Shown piece by piece: positions 11,201-19,075 of a stretch of 64,000 nucleotides of DNA. A program made the translations under genes and the position numbers. A model generated the notes under the pieces. That model was not told where the DNA came from. It saw only the letters and a program-made list of their open reading frames with translations, and made no database searches. This stretch comes from Bacteroidales bacterium (GTDB lineage: Bacteria > Bacteroidota > Bacteroidia > Bacteroidales > UBA932): positions 1-64,000 of the forward strand of contig JAGBVR010000015.1 of NCBI GenBank assembly GCA_017630215.1. The letters are read 5' to 3'. Every line of letters starts with the position of its first letter. Position 1 is the stretch's first letter.

Positions 11201-11345
11201 TCTCGAAGTCCTCGAACTTCGGCTTGAAGGTAAGTACCTTTTGCTCATCTGCCGGCTCGACATCAGACCACATCTCATCGATCGCACAGGATGTGACCAA
11301 CAAGAGGGCTGTCAGGGCCAGGGCTATATAGTGGAATGTTTTCAT
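8250..11345 (-). CDS. Fimbrillin-like lipoprotein with GLUG-type tail
   Basis: This 1031-residue lipoprotein has lipobox VTSC (Cys20). The N-terminal domain (about 35-310) contains TRPFAQVNLG and the NKRTNLIFKEI strand equivalent to the NYRTNI motif of its paralogues. The rest has GLUG/beta-helix repeats, for example VGVLVN, AGGMIGYV, KMGGLIGYVG and CGGLIGF. The fimbrillin-like TKAIGD motif is at residues 51-56, slightly later than in the 1124- and 984-residue paralogues. It is the third gene of the operon. A large surface-displayed stalk or adhesin is the likely product. No catalytic motif was seen. Confidence 0.78.
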   Translation of the reverse strand: MKTFHYIALALTALLLVTSCAIDEMWSDVEPADEQKVLTFKPKFEDFETVTKAIGDGSKVDNLLVQVYEENGETPVFSKEYSRDDWNKVQIAFYYGKTYKVYFWAYDSDAPFTAYNYTFINDEIQLNKPIKINYHQNDLAYNTLESLDAFYSVQTVNLSASDKKENTVKLTRPFAQVNLGALAEDFDDAQVSKAVFKVNGIPSVFTLSDSGVNAVENSETITSPSFTFTDFDLDDDESNITFDNTDYRYIGTTYILVPSLTDKVTVDVAIYGQDSNNPMKEATVELTVGSNKRTNLIFKEIAPSWNDSLADSSEDVPSTETDGWIHITKPEELAALLIYGGTEGKKYHICANLDMSGMPPTTASQIGLAESGYRNLTIDAGIYNDHNVTGSPVGGGSYMLKNINGLKAFFGIASDLHIQNIILDNVNISGDTHVGVLVNSLSGENTFTNVTIQNSSAETSSGAAGGMIGYVVRSSKEDRAETLSVTIDNCKISHTTATGTLSEGKFVGLFSGYDNGERLVFTNCTSENANVADYNSRYVESNEGAWLAEKDYTAYNGWLGDEEYYRGKIYFGDPTVEANRFCPKWDGETTVEPLVESNVKLMYSAFDVAKLQRSSHSAVSFKTDVDLGAYKFDPIKSIVTLDGENHILYNLKVDMVHDGVGAAFIQSTSGTTIHKDITFIGADIKNVHNPDIPFPAYGVTNDGGAGNAYAGTLVSHSGGNYNVSNVHVKDGKVYAVCKMGGLIGYVGSSSCTMENCSVDNYIIENYEPNIPNYYSLPTNYEMNLSSLQSIAGITALFGIGKIPNIAIVNCLQWWYTNGECGGLIGFIKSPNAIIDKCKVTNTKINCVGQPNKTVVANVWDKEDFKSDDPYRSGIKIFAKGNTDIAGRHVNQFIGDVVSERKEEGTNYNITISDYFVSGNTYYDLDASFANAYNHNYENGKYCEVLGCAYYVGVDVKLFGVDLKHVNDCAGTLTFNPLNGAPITVVENVKQGNNMSWVGGSFTNPEYQQKNSGSFFRPSWSYNVDSFYPEFP

Positions 11346-11371
11346 TCAGTTAAAGTTTTATACTTATATTA

Positions 11372-12379
11372 TTATATAGTGATATTGAACTCGCCGTCAA
11401 AAATAGGGTTGATGGATACTCCACCGTAGGATTCCTGGGTCATGAAGCGGCCGCGGATGATGGTGTGCTTGCCTTTCTGGAGAGGGACGTCGATACCGTT
11501 GATGAGGGAGACTTCGGTATTGTCCTTGTCGTATACTCCGATGGCCATATTGACTGTGGTCTCGTCGCTGTTCGAGAAGCAGTAGTCGAAGCCGAGGTAG
11601 GCTGTTCCTTCATCGATCTGCTGGATGTTGGACTCGAAACGGATACCTGTTCTGGAGTCGTTAGGACGGTCAGAGTGCATATTGAAGGCACTTGGCTTGA
11701 ATCCCGTGTAGTAGAAGATGATCTTGTACTCGCTCAGGTCGATGTCCGACGGTTCCACCTTGGTGTCGCCTTTTTCGGTCTTTGTGCGGGCTTCCTTTGT
11801 GAGGAAGTCGATGAGGTCGGTGGACTCGAAGGTAAACTTCGCGATGGCTCTGGACATTTCGATGACACCGCTTACAGGCGGAACTTCAGAACCGAAACGC
11901 ACTACGTCTACTGTAGTCCATCCTCTGTAGCAGTCACGCATGTCGTTGTTACCGCAGTAGGTGGTGTTCTCGATGATTTCACCGAAGTTGTCAGAGTTAT
12001 AGAAGTAATTGCCCTGTGTGCCGGCTGGTACGAAGTCTGTCCATACCATGAACTTGTAGTTTCCTTCCTGTATGAAAAGGCTGACCTCGTAATTCAGTTC
12101 TGTAACATCGGCTTCTGTGAATACCCAGGTCTTCGACGCTGTGGTAGAGAAGTCTCCCCTACGGGTCTCTGGGAATGCCTTGATGACATATCTTGTGTCA
12201 TAGTCTTCAGGGTCAGAAGATGATTTGGTCACCCAGTCAACGATCTGATAAATAGGGAGTTCTGTGTCGTACTGGATTCTGAGTTTCACCTCTGCATCCA
12301 CAGGATCAGGGAATTCGTGAACACAGGAAACTAGTGTGAGGAGCGCTGCGAGAGCGACGAGGATATTAATATTTTTCAT
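11372..12379 (-). CDS. Fimbrillin-like / anchor-type lipoprotein
   Basis: This is a 335-residue lipoprotein with lipobox LVSC (Cys19). It is the most diverged member of the family: the conserved strand reads EMSRAIAKFTFES and the C-terminal strand KHTIIRGRFMT. TKSSSD begins at residue 51. Its ATG overlaps the stop of the DUF3575 gene (ATGA), so the two are translationally coupled. In Bacteroidales fimbrial operons this slot usually holds an FimB/Mfa2-like anchor, which is my best guess here. Membership of a named Pfam family was not settled by eye. Confidence 0.72.
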   Translation of the reverse strand: MKNINILVALAALLTLVSCVHEFPDPVDAEVKLRIQYDTELPIYQIVDWVTKSSSDPEDYDTRYVIKAFPETRRGDFSTTASKTWVFTEADVTELNYEVSLFIQEGNYKFMVWTDFVPAGTQGNYFYNSDNFGEIIENTTYCGNNDMRDCYRGWTTVDVVRFGSEVPPVSGVIEMSRAIAKFTFESTDLIDFLTKEARTKTEKGDTKVEPSDIDLSEYKIIFYYTGFKPSAFNMHSDRPNDSRTGIRFESNIQQIDEGTAYLGFDYCFSNSDETTVNMAIGVYDKDNTEVSLINGIDVPLQKGKHTIIRGRFMTQESYGGVSINPIFDGEFNITI

Positions 12380-13710
12380 CGCTGGCCCTCCTTTGCTTTA
12401 CGGTCTGACTTCTTAGCGCCATTGGCCTTCTTGAGGTCAAACTTATATGTGAATGATATTGCTGCATTGTCAATGCCGATGAATGTGGTGCGGGCACCTC
12501 TTTCGTGGTACGGGCCGTTGGCCTCGTTGTAGAAGACATCATATTTCGCGTCGTATGCTCCGGCTCCGACGGCAAACTCCATACCCCAGCGAGGGTTCTT
12601 CTTGAACTGAAGTGCGTAACCGATGCTGAGACCTCCTCCGATGGCAGGGCTTTCACCCTTGTGGTCCTGATAGCGCCATCCGTCCATATGGTCGAGACCA
12701 ATCTTGCCTGCATAATCGCCAAGTGCAAAGTTCCAATAACCCATTCCGAAGTGGGCTCCGACGTAAAGTCCGTTGGTCTTAGGGATGTAGTATCTCACCT
12801 CTGGCTGAATCATCAGTGTTCTGAATTTCAGATTGTTGATACCGGCATAATCCCATCCAGACCAGTACACTGGAAGGGCGATCGAAAGGTTCTCGATAAT
12901 GTCCACCTCGACTGCGGCATTGGCCATCAGGAAGGCTGCGCCGATGAGATTGGTCTTGACTGTGAGCTTTCTCACCCACTTATCCTCCTGAGGTTCGATC
13001 TGCTGTACAGGCTCTTCCACAAGCTGCGGCTGCTCGACTACAGGCTGCTCGATTACTTCCACGGCCTCCTTTTCAAGAGTCGCAGGAGCGACAGGCTCTG
13101 TAGACAGGTCGATGTCGACTACACCTTCCAGCTCCTGTTCTTCGATGCCCGTGTATATAAAAATGCGAAAAGAACGCAGGTCTGGAAAATGCGTTCTCAA
13201 AAGATAATCCCATGCAGCACCGCCGTTCAGATTACGGAGCTGTTCCTTGCGGTCAGGAGACTTTCCTTCGATGATCCTCAAGGCTTCCTTCCTGTCCGGA
13301 ACATTCTGGTCAGCCCTAACCTGTCTGGCAAGTCCTTCCCAGTCCTCGGTGATGGCATTAAGATGCACCAGAGAGTCCGCGAAGACCAGCTTCTCGTGAA
13401 GAATAGCAGTCATCACCGATGCTCTTGAGCTGGCGAGGCGCTCATTGTTTTCCACTGTTCCTTCGGGAGATGCACTGGCGGTATACTCCACACGGTGTAT
13501 CCTGAAATTGGACAAATCCTGGATAAGGCGTATCCTTGCAATGAAATTGTCGATGCGGTCGCCATTGTCGCGGAATTCGCGATCAAAGGCCGTTTTTCCT
13601 TGACGGAAGTAGACCGCCACGGAATCGCACGACTGCTGTGCAGATACACTAACAGCCCCCATCATCAGCACCAGGAGGCTGATAATGAGGGATTTAGAGA
13701 TGTATTTCAT
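12376..13710 (-). CDS. DUF3575-type outer-membrane protein of a fimbrial operon
   Basis: This 444-residue protein is the first gene of the operon. The ATG at 13710 is preferred over an upstream in-frame GTG because it starts the signal peptide (MKYISKSL to VSAQQ). Residues about 30-150 look OmpA-like, with YTASASPEG and ERLASSRA. A Glu/Pro/Gln-rich linker spans about 205-245. The C-terminal part (KLTVKTNLIGAAF, IQPEVRYYI, GAHFGMGYW) is a DUF3575-like beta-barrel found at the head of Bacteroidales fimbrial operons. A role as outer-membrane scaffold or biogenesis factor is inferred. It is probably driven by the promoter at 13768-13798. Confidence 0.82.
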   Translation of the reverse strand: MKYISKSLIISLLVLMMGAVSVSAQQSCDSVAVYFRQGKTAFDREFRDNGDRIDNFIARIRLIQDLSNFRIHRVEYTASASPEGTVENNERLASSRASVMTAILHEKLVFADSLVHLNAITEDWEGLARQVRADQNVPDRKEALRIIEGKSPDRKEQLRNLNGGAAWDYLLRTHFPDLRSFRIFIYTGIEEQELEGVVDIDLSTEPVAPATLEKEAVEVIEQPVVEQPQLVEEPVQQIEPQEDKWVRKLTVKTNLIGAAFLMANAAVEVDIIENLSIALPVYWSGWDYAGINNLKFRTLMIQPEVRYYIPKTNGLYVGAHFGMGYWNFALGDYAGKIGLDHMDGWRYQDHKGESPAIGGGLSIGYALQFKKNPRWGMEFAVGAGAYDAKYDVFYNEANGPYHERGARTTFIGIDNAAISFTYKFDLKKANGAKKSDRKAKEGQR

Positions 13711-13767
13711 ATTACTTGACACAATTCGTTGAGAAATTTTCAGGTTAAATTCGTCGTAGAATGACTA

Positions 13768-13798
13768 CAAATGTACAATTTCCCTACCAACTATGCAA
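13768..13798 (-). promoter_or_regulatory. Promoter of the fimbrial operon
   Basis: On the minus strand TACATTTG (13775-13768) matches the Bacteroidota -7 box TAnnTTTG. A TTG at 13798-13796 lies 20 nt upstream as a -33 element. The leader to the ATG at 13710 is about 50 nt. Confidence 0.6.
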
Positions 13799-13831
13799 GA
13801 AAAACAGCTCTTTATTTCTACGAAATAAGAG
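13796..13831 (-). terminator. Intrinsic terminator of lpdA
   Basis: On the minus strand CTCTTATTTC pairs with GAAATAAAGAG around GTA, with one bulge. A T-rich TTTTTCTTG stretch follows. It begins about 6 nt after the lpdA stop and abuts the promoter of the fimbrial operon. Confidence 0.65.
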
Positions 13832-13836
13832 AAAGG

Positions 13837-15303
13837 CTATCCATGAATGGCCGACTGAAGGATTTCAGTCAGGGTCGGATGAGTGTGGATTATGCTCTGA
13901 AATTGGCTTAAATTGGCCTTGCGGTTTATGAGGGCGCAGGCCTCCTGGACAATGTCGGAAGCATGCGGGCCGTAGAGATGACAGCCGAGAATCAGGCCGT
14001 CGGCGGCGGAAACGACTAGTTTGCAGAAGCCGTCGGTCTGACCCATTGTCACCGCCTTGCCGTTGGCACGGAAGAAGGACTTCAGGCATTTCACGTCAAT
14101 CCCCTTTTCCTTGCATTCGTCCTCGGTCAATCCGACGCTTGCAGCCTCGGGCGAAGTGAATACAGCGGCCGGCATCACATTCAGGTCAATATCATTCGGG
14201 ATGCCCATGATGTGGTCGAGGGCGACGATCCCTTGGAAGGTCGCGGCATGAGCCAGCATCATCTGACCGTTGATGTCACCGATGGCATAGATATGAGGGA
14301 TATTGGTCTGCATGAATTCATTGACTTTCACACCCTTAGAATGAGTTTCAATGCCTGCATCCGAGAAGTTGAGCGAGTTCAGGGCGGCACGTCTTCCGAC
14401 AGCCATAAGAACCTTGTCAGCGACGACTTTTTCTTCTTTGCCTTTGCGGAGGAAGGTGATTTCGTATTCGGTTTTTTCTTCGGATCCGGTGTGCTTGATC
14501 TGTATTTCTGTCACCTGCGACTGCGTATTGATCTCGATGCCGCGTTTACCCAGACTTTGCTTCAATCTCTTGGCAAGATCCGTATCGAAACGAGGCAGGA
14601 TGTCCTTGCAATATTCGATGACGGTGACTTCACTGCCGAAACTACGGAAAATCGAAGCGAATTCCAGTCCGATGACACCACCTCCGATGACACACAGACG
14701 GTTCGGAACGTGGTCAATATCAAGGATTTCCTTGGAGGTCAGGATACCGGGAAGGTCGGCTCCAGGGATCGGTAGAGATGAGGAGACTGAACCTGTTGCG
14801 ACGATGATGTAGTCGGCGGTGTAGTCTTGGGGAACTGGTGATTTTTGACCAGCTGGATCCGGGATTGCCGGCGGAAAGGTTCCGGTAGCTTCCGGGATTG
14901 GCTCAGACTCCATCTGAGTTTCTGAAGACGGGACATTCGGAATGACCGAAACAGTGCGGACATCTTTGAAGAATGCACGGCCTCTGACCAGGGTTATGAG
15001 CTTATTTTTGAGAAGGGTTTCAACACCGGATTTCAGCTGTTCCACTACAGCATTTTTCCTCTCTGTCACTTTACTGAAGTCTAACTTGAAATCAAGCTTG
15101 CCAACTCCGTATTTATCAGCTTCTTGAAGCTGGTCTATAAACTCTGCATTTTTACAGAAGGATTTGGTCGGAATGCAGCCTTCATTGAGACAGGTTCCCC
15201 CTACAGGACCGGCCTCGATGAGCACGGTTTCCACTCCTCTTTTTGCAGCCAGAAGTGCGGTCTCGTATCCGCCCGGTCCGGCACCGATTATGATGATTTT
15301 CAT
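13837..15303 (-). CDS. lpdA: Dihydrolipoyl dehydrogenase
   Basis: This 488-residue FAD-dependent oxidoreductase reoxidises the dihydrolipoyl arm of the glycine cleavage H protein or of 2-oxoacid dehydrogenases, using NAD+. The FAD-binding GAGPGG is at residues 7-12. The redox disulfide is Cys38/Cys43 in GGTCLNEGCIPTK. The NAD-binding motif GGGVIGLEFAS lies near 207. The C-terminal catalytic His475-Glu480 dyad is in HPTLTE. Residues about 121-159 form a Pro/Ser/Glu-rich insertion that is not standard for the family. The gene is separated from the gcv operon by 4.2 kb of repeats and a RAYT gene, but the functional link is clear. Confidence 0.93.
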   Translation of the reverse strand: MKIIIIGAGPGGYETALLAAKRGVETVLIEAGPVGGTCLNEGCIPTKSFCKNAEFIDQLQEADKYGVGKLDFKLDFSKVTERKNAVVEQLKSGVETLLKNKLITLVRGRAFFKDVRTVSVIPNVPSSETQMESEPIPEATGTFPPAIPDPAGQKSPVPQDYTADYIIVATGSVSSSLPIPGADLPGILTSKEILDIDHVPNRLCVIGGGVIGLEFASIFRSFGSEVTVIEYCKDILPRFDTDLAKRLKQSLGKRGIEINTQSQVTEIQIKHTGSEEKTEYEITFLRKGKEEKVVADKVLMAVGRRAALNSLNFSDAGIETHSKGVKVNEFMQTNIPHIYAIGDINGQMMLAHAATFQGIVALDHIMGIPNDIDLNVMPAAVFTSPEAASVGLTEDECKEKGIDVKCLKSFFRANGKAVTMGQTDGFCKLVVSAADGLILGCHLYGPHASDIVQEACALINRKANLSQFQSIIHTHPTLTEILQSAIHG

Positions 15304-15331
15304 ATGTGGTTTTTGTTATCAGTTTCAGTTA

Positions 15332-15339
15332 CAAATTTA
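15332..15339 (-). promoter_or_regulatory. Putative lpdA promoter (-7 box)
   Basis: TAAATTTG on the minus strand matches TAnnTTTG 28 nt upstream of the lpdA ATG. No clear -33 TTTG was picked out. Confidence 0.45.
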
Positions 15340-15465
15340 GTGATTTATGTGAGATTTATGGTTTTCAGGTGAGAAATTTATATGGTCTGAATCGGAGGAT
15401 GAGAAAACGTGAGACAGTTCGGTCTGACGAGACGGATAGAAGCAGCAGTATTCAGAAGGAAAGTT

Positions 15466-15494
15466 AATGTTCCACGGTCCTAGCGTGGAACATT
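15466..15494. repeat. Hairpin variant of the CCTTGGAACAC family
   Basis: AATGTTCCACG (15466-15476) and CGTGGAACATT (15484-15494) form a perfect 11-bp stem with a 7-nt loop. The arms contain the CCGTGGAACA variant also seen at 17721 and 17765, so this is probably a REP-like element folded on itself. A T-rich stretch follows on the plus strand. Confidence 0.55.
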
Positions 15495-15576
15495 TTGTCT
15501 GATTTTTATAAAATTCCGAACAAATTTCATCTTCAAAACAAGCCTCTCACTAGTCTGCAAAGGCGATTTTGAAAGA

Positions 15577-15605
15577 TAGCCGTATTCTTTTTGAATATAC
15601 GGCTA
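15577..15605. repeat. GAATATACGGCT hairpin, copy 1
   Basis: TAGCCGTATTC (15577-15587) pairs with GAATATACGGCTA (15593-15605) apart from a 2-nt bulge. The right arm is nearly the same as that of the hairpin at 56149-56178 after the nuclease gene. Apart from this, 15495-15950 shows nothing convincing. A minus-strand frame over 15533-15814 has a hydrophobic stretch but no recognisable family. Confidence 0.5.
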
Positions 15606-15939
15606 ATGGTCCGGAACTTTGCATCTGTAAATATTGAATATAATGATATGGGAAAGAATATTGGGACATTGACATATAGAGCAAGGAAGATGTAGGTGAT
15701 GATTGTCCAGCCATTGAGACTATGGTCATCCCACATTCCCAATGCCACATTCACAGCATATGTTGGCGATTTACAAGCCGATGAGCAGCATTTTGAGGTG
15801 AAGGCCGTTGCCACCCTTGATTGGGACTTGACGATTTTCCGAGCCGATGAGCAGCTGGAGTGTCTGGATTTCTCCTTTCATTTGTGACGAATCCTTTGAA
15901 TCCGGTTCCCTGATTATGAGATGAACGTCCACTGGATTT

Positions 15940-16748
15940 GGGGGTCCAAACCTTGGAACACAGCTGATGGTGACATTGATTGTACATTGAAGATTTTTGT
16001 TTTCCAAGGTAATCTTGGGATGACCTTGAAACACATTGAAGCAGAACGGGTTCGCCAGATTGGGGATCTTTGTGCCCGAAGGTTTAAGGGAGATGGTTGC
16101 GGGACTGGACTCGATGGTTTACGGGAGATGATTACAGGTAGGAAATTGATGACAGTGTTATGGAAAAGATTGAAAAATACAGATCAGGAAAGCCTTTACA
16201 AGCTTAGGCTTTCCAAACCTTGGAACACAGGTGATGGCGACATTGATTGTACATTGAAGATTTTTGTTTTCCAAGATAATCTTGGGATGACCTTGAAACA
16301 CATTGAAGCAGAACGGGTTCGCCAGATTGGGGATCTTTGTGCCCGAAGGTTTAAGGGAGATGGTTGCGGGATTGGACTCAAAGGTTTAAGGGAGATGGTT
16401 ACAGGTAGGAAATTGATGACAGTGTTATGGAAAAGATTGAAAAATACAGATCAAGAAAGCCTTTACAAGCTTAGGCTTTCCAAACCTTGGAACACAGCTG
16501 ATGGTGACATTGATTGTTCATTGAAGATTTTTGTTTTCCAAGGTAATCTTGGGATGACCTTGAAACACATTGAAGCAGAACGGGGTCGCCAGGTTGGGGG
16601 TCTTTGTGCCCGAAGGTTTACGGGAGAGAGTTGCGGGATTGGACTCGAAGGCTTACGGGAGATGATGCAGGAGTGGACTCGATGGTTTACGGGAGATGAT
16701 GCAGGAAAGATTGAAGCCGAAAGATTGAGGGCAAAGTTTAAAGATTGA
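15940..16748. repeat. 267-bp tandem repeat, about three copies
   Basis: CCTTGGAACAC recurs at 15951, 16218 and 16485, exactly 267 bp apart each time, and the intervening sequence is nearly identical. Each unit also contains the inverted variant TTTTCCAAGGT, a CCTTGAAACAC variant and CCGAAGGTTTA. The third unit diverges near its end and runs into the RAYT gene. Because 267 is a multiple of three, a plus-strand frame stays open through the array (15921-16748, 275 residues). Its residues look unlike any protein I know, so I treat the array as DNA-level repeats. Confidence 0.85.
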
Positions 16749-16768
16749 ATATAAATAAGAAAGAAAAC

Positions 16769-17659
16769 ATGAAACACGATTTAGAAAAGGGATACTTCCA
16801 TATCTGTACAGATGGAAAGTCTATCCCGTGGATGTTCCAGGACGATGAGGATTTTATCAAAGGTATAAACAGAATCGGCATATGCATTATGAAGACCGCC
16901 GTTGCAGTGGAAGCATTCGTCTTGATGGACAACCATCTTCACTTCCTGCTATGGGGGAAAATGCCTGATTGCAAGAAATTTATCAACTTATATAAAAGGC
17001 TTACCGGAATATGGATATTGAAGAAGTATGGCATAGGGAATTATCTGCACGGTCTTCCGACAGAAATCATTCGATTGGAAAGCGAGGAAAGCCTGCTTAA
17101 CACGATAGCATACATTGATAGGAATCCACTTATTGCCGGTTACAGATATATGCCGGGAGAGTATCCGTGGGGATCTTCGCGATATATGTTCAGGGATACG
17201 GATTACGGAGATGATAAGGGTATGGTTGGAGTAAGAACTATTTCATCATTTACACGCAGAGAACAGAAATCAATATTGAATTCAAATATCATTGTTCCAT
17301 CTGACTGGAAAGTAAATGAAGCCGGAATGCTGGATCCACGATCGTTTATAGACATATCTGGTCAGGAAGCTTACTTCAGAAGTCCTATGAGATATTCATT
17401 TTTTCTGGCTAAAAAGCTTGAAGGAACTGTAGAACTGGAATTCAAAGAATCACAAAAAACATTTATACCGGACAAAGAGCTAAGATTAATTGTAAACCAA
17501 TTAGTTAAAAACCACTACGGGGTCTATGGCATACGCGAACTGGGAGTAAATGAAAGATTATATATCGCCAGAAAACTGAGATACAATTACGCTTCAACCC
17601 TCAAACAGATTTCTAGAATGGTCCTTCTTGACAAGGCTGCATTGGAGGGATTCATCTAG
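16769..17659 (+). CDS. REP-associated tyrosine transposase (RAYT, Y1/HUH family)
   Basis: This 296-residue protein is a predicted single-strand DNA endonuclease of the IS200-like Y1 superfamily. RAYTs are domesticated relatives that recognise and probably spread REP elements. The ATG at 16769 is preferred to the in-frame TTG at 16745 because AAGAAAG precedes it. The HUH motif is His56-Leu-His58 in MDNHLHFLLWG. The helix AYIDRNPLIAGY supplies the likely nucleophile Tyr115, and EYPWGSSRY is a further RAYT signature. Residues about 230-296 look like a C-terminal helix-turn-helix. No IS-like ends flank it; instead tandem and inverted CCTTGGAACAC elements lie on both sides. Confidence 0.85.
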   Translation: MKHDLEKGYFHICTDGKSIPWMFQDDEDFIKGINRIGICIMKTAVAVEAFVLMDNHLHFLLWGKMPDCKKFINLYKRLTGIWILKKYGIGNYLHGLPTEIIRLESEESLLNTIAYIDRNPLIAGYRYMPGEYPWGSSRYMFRDTDYGDDKGMVGVRTISSFTRREQKSILNSNIIVPSDWKVNEAGMLDPRSFIDISGQEAYFRSPMRYSFFLAKKLEGTVELEFKESQKTFIPDKELRLIVNQLVKNHYGVYGIRELGVNERLYIARKLRYNYASTLKQISRMVLLDKAALEGFI

Positions 17660-18090
17660 AAACATTTCCCCGTACTCTGCTGATCACATTAAAGATAGAT
17701 TTCACGAGCACAACCACAAACCGTGGAACACAATTAAAGATGCCAATACGATCATAGCTTCAAACCGTGGAACACATATACCGCTGACTATCGCGGCTCA
17801 TTGAAGAACAGCGTGTCTGAAGGTCACTTCAGAACAGAAGAGTTTGGAACACAGAGAATTGAATCAGAGTCATCATATTTGGTATTCTTGTGTTCGAAGG
17901 TTTCAGAAGTAAGCCATAATAGCTAACTTCATAATAATTTGATAGCTTAAGATTGACAGTTGAAGATTCTTGATCTAAATGGCAAATATCAAGAAAATCT
18001 CGATCAAAACAGATGATAAAAGATTCTGAAACTGGTCTCTAAAGCATAGGCGTCTCAACTAAACATTCAGGATGATAGAAAGGCAACAGT

Positions 18091-18169
18091 CAAGCGCGAG
18101 GACGGCCTTTGGGACGAGCCGCCCGCAGCGCTTGATCTGTAGTCGCCGGAGGTCGTATATTCCGGCGAC
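18091..18169. repeat. Double-hairpin module A
   Basis: CAAGCGC (18091-18097) pairs with GCGCTTG (18128-18134), enclosing a GC-rich loop. Seven nt later GTCGCCGGA (18142-18150) pairs perfectly with TCCGGCGAC (18161-18169) around a 10-nt loop. No gene or T-tract accompanies it. It could be a structured RNA or a hairpin target for the nearby Y1 enzyme. Confidence 0.5.
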
Positions 18170-18254
18170 GGTGCAGTTATTTGATAACCTTTTTCTGATA
18201 CACTTAATCTAAAAAGGCTTTGCATATGACCTTCAGCTATTCCACCGAGGATAC

Positions 18255-18404
18255 ATCTCACATAACTACAAACCTTGGAACACGCTCTGGATAAATTCAG
18301 GAGTCTTGTTGATGGTTCGTGTGTTCCAAGGTCTTCTATCAATGACCTTGGAACACACGAAAATACTATAGAATGCCCTAGCTAGACATCAGCGTGTTCG
18401 AAGG
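18255..18404. repeat. Composite CCTTGGAACAC unit, copy 1
   Basis: A forward element (18273-18283) and an inverted element (18321-18331) form an inverted pair about 37 nt apart. A second forward element (18346-18356) follows, paired with GTGTTCGAAGG (18394-18404). The internal text GCTCTGGATAAA and GTTGATGGTTCGTGTGT is shared with copies at 18.8 and 19.1 kb. Confidence 0.7.
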
Positions 18405-18622
18405 TTTACGGAGCGAAACATATATACATATAAAGATGCGCTGGAAGCACTCAGATTCGAAGGAACAACTGAAAAATTCTAAGAATTGTGATGGAATTAT
18501 CTTGTGGTATTTTTACTCGCTTCAGGAGAAAATCTTAGAAAACACGTTCTATGCTCGGAAGTAAAATAGTTAAAGTTTAAATGAGTCATATGAAATACAT
18601 AAATAATCGTAGGAGAAGCACC

Positions 18623-18699
18623 GTGGCCGGCAAATACTCCCGCCGGCCACTCCTCCAAGTGTGTGAAAGCGCAGCCAAAGGCTTTCACACACTTGGAGG
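18623..18699. repeat. Double-hairpin module B, perfect stems
   Basis: GTGGCCGGC (18623-18631) pairs perfectly with 18642-18650 around a 10-nt loop. After one base, a 19-bp perfect inverted repeat follows: 18652-18670 against 18681-18699, again with a 10-nt loop (GCAGCCAAAG). Two adjacent extended stems with equal loop sizes, about 1 kb from a Y1-type transposase gene, suggest a recombinase target or a structured RNA. Confidence 0.65.
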
Positions 18700-18788
18700 T
18701 GCCTGCAGAAAGAATACTTGATTATGGAATGGACTTTATTGACAACCTAAAATTCATTTTACCCCAAAATCAGATATCATTACTACAA

Positions 18789-18951
18789 TCACACATTAAA
18801 GTCTTGCACCGATCACAAACCTTGGAACACGCTCTGGATAAAGTCAGGCGTCTCGTTGATGGTTCGTGTGTCTCAAGGGCATTGGTAGAAGACCTTGGAA
18901 CACACCGACATCCAATCTAATGTCCAGAGAGTTCTTTCGTGTGTCTGAAGG
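18789..18951. repeat. Composite CCTTGGAACAC unit, copy 2
   Basis: Forward element 18820-18830, inverted variant GTGTCTCAAGG (18867-18877), forward element 18893-18903 and inverted variant GTGTCTGAAGG (18941-18951). It shares CACACATTAAAG, GCTCTGGATAAA and GGCATTGGTAGAAGA text with the copy at 19.1 kb. Confidence 0.68.
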
Positions 18952-19075
18952 TTTGCGAAACATGATTTACGTCTGGGCGAGAGCGGAGATAAAGCTAGAA
19001 CAGCATAGATCAGTTCCTGCTAATTCAGATTACTTTCAATGATCGTATCATGGAGCTGAAATCATTACGGTAATC

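Noticed and set aside
11465-12223. 252-residue frame antisense to the 335-residue lipoprotein gene
   Set aside because: It is a shadow of a gene with lipobox and family motifs; its composition is not protein-like and it has no promoter.
12505-13428. 307-residue frame antisense to the DUF3575 gene
   Set aside because: Shadow frame; the sense gene has a signal peptide, conserved barrel motifs and operon overlap.
15533-15814. 93-residue hydrophobic minus-strand frame
   Set aside because: No family, no promoter, and part of it translates the hairpin at 15577-15605.
15921-16748. 275-residue plus-strand frame across the tandem array
   Set aside because: It exists because the unit is 267 bp with no stops. 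Opposite-strand frames are also open and the residues match no family, so it is better read as repeat DNA.
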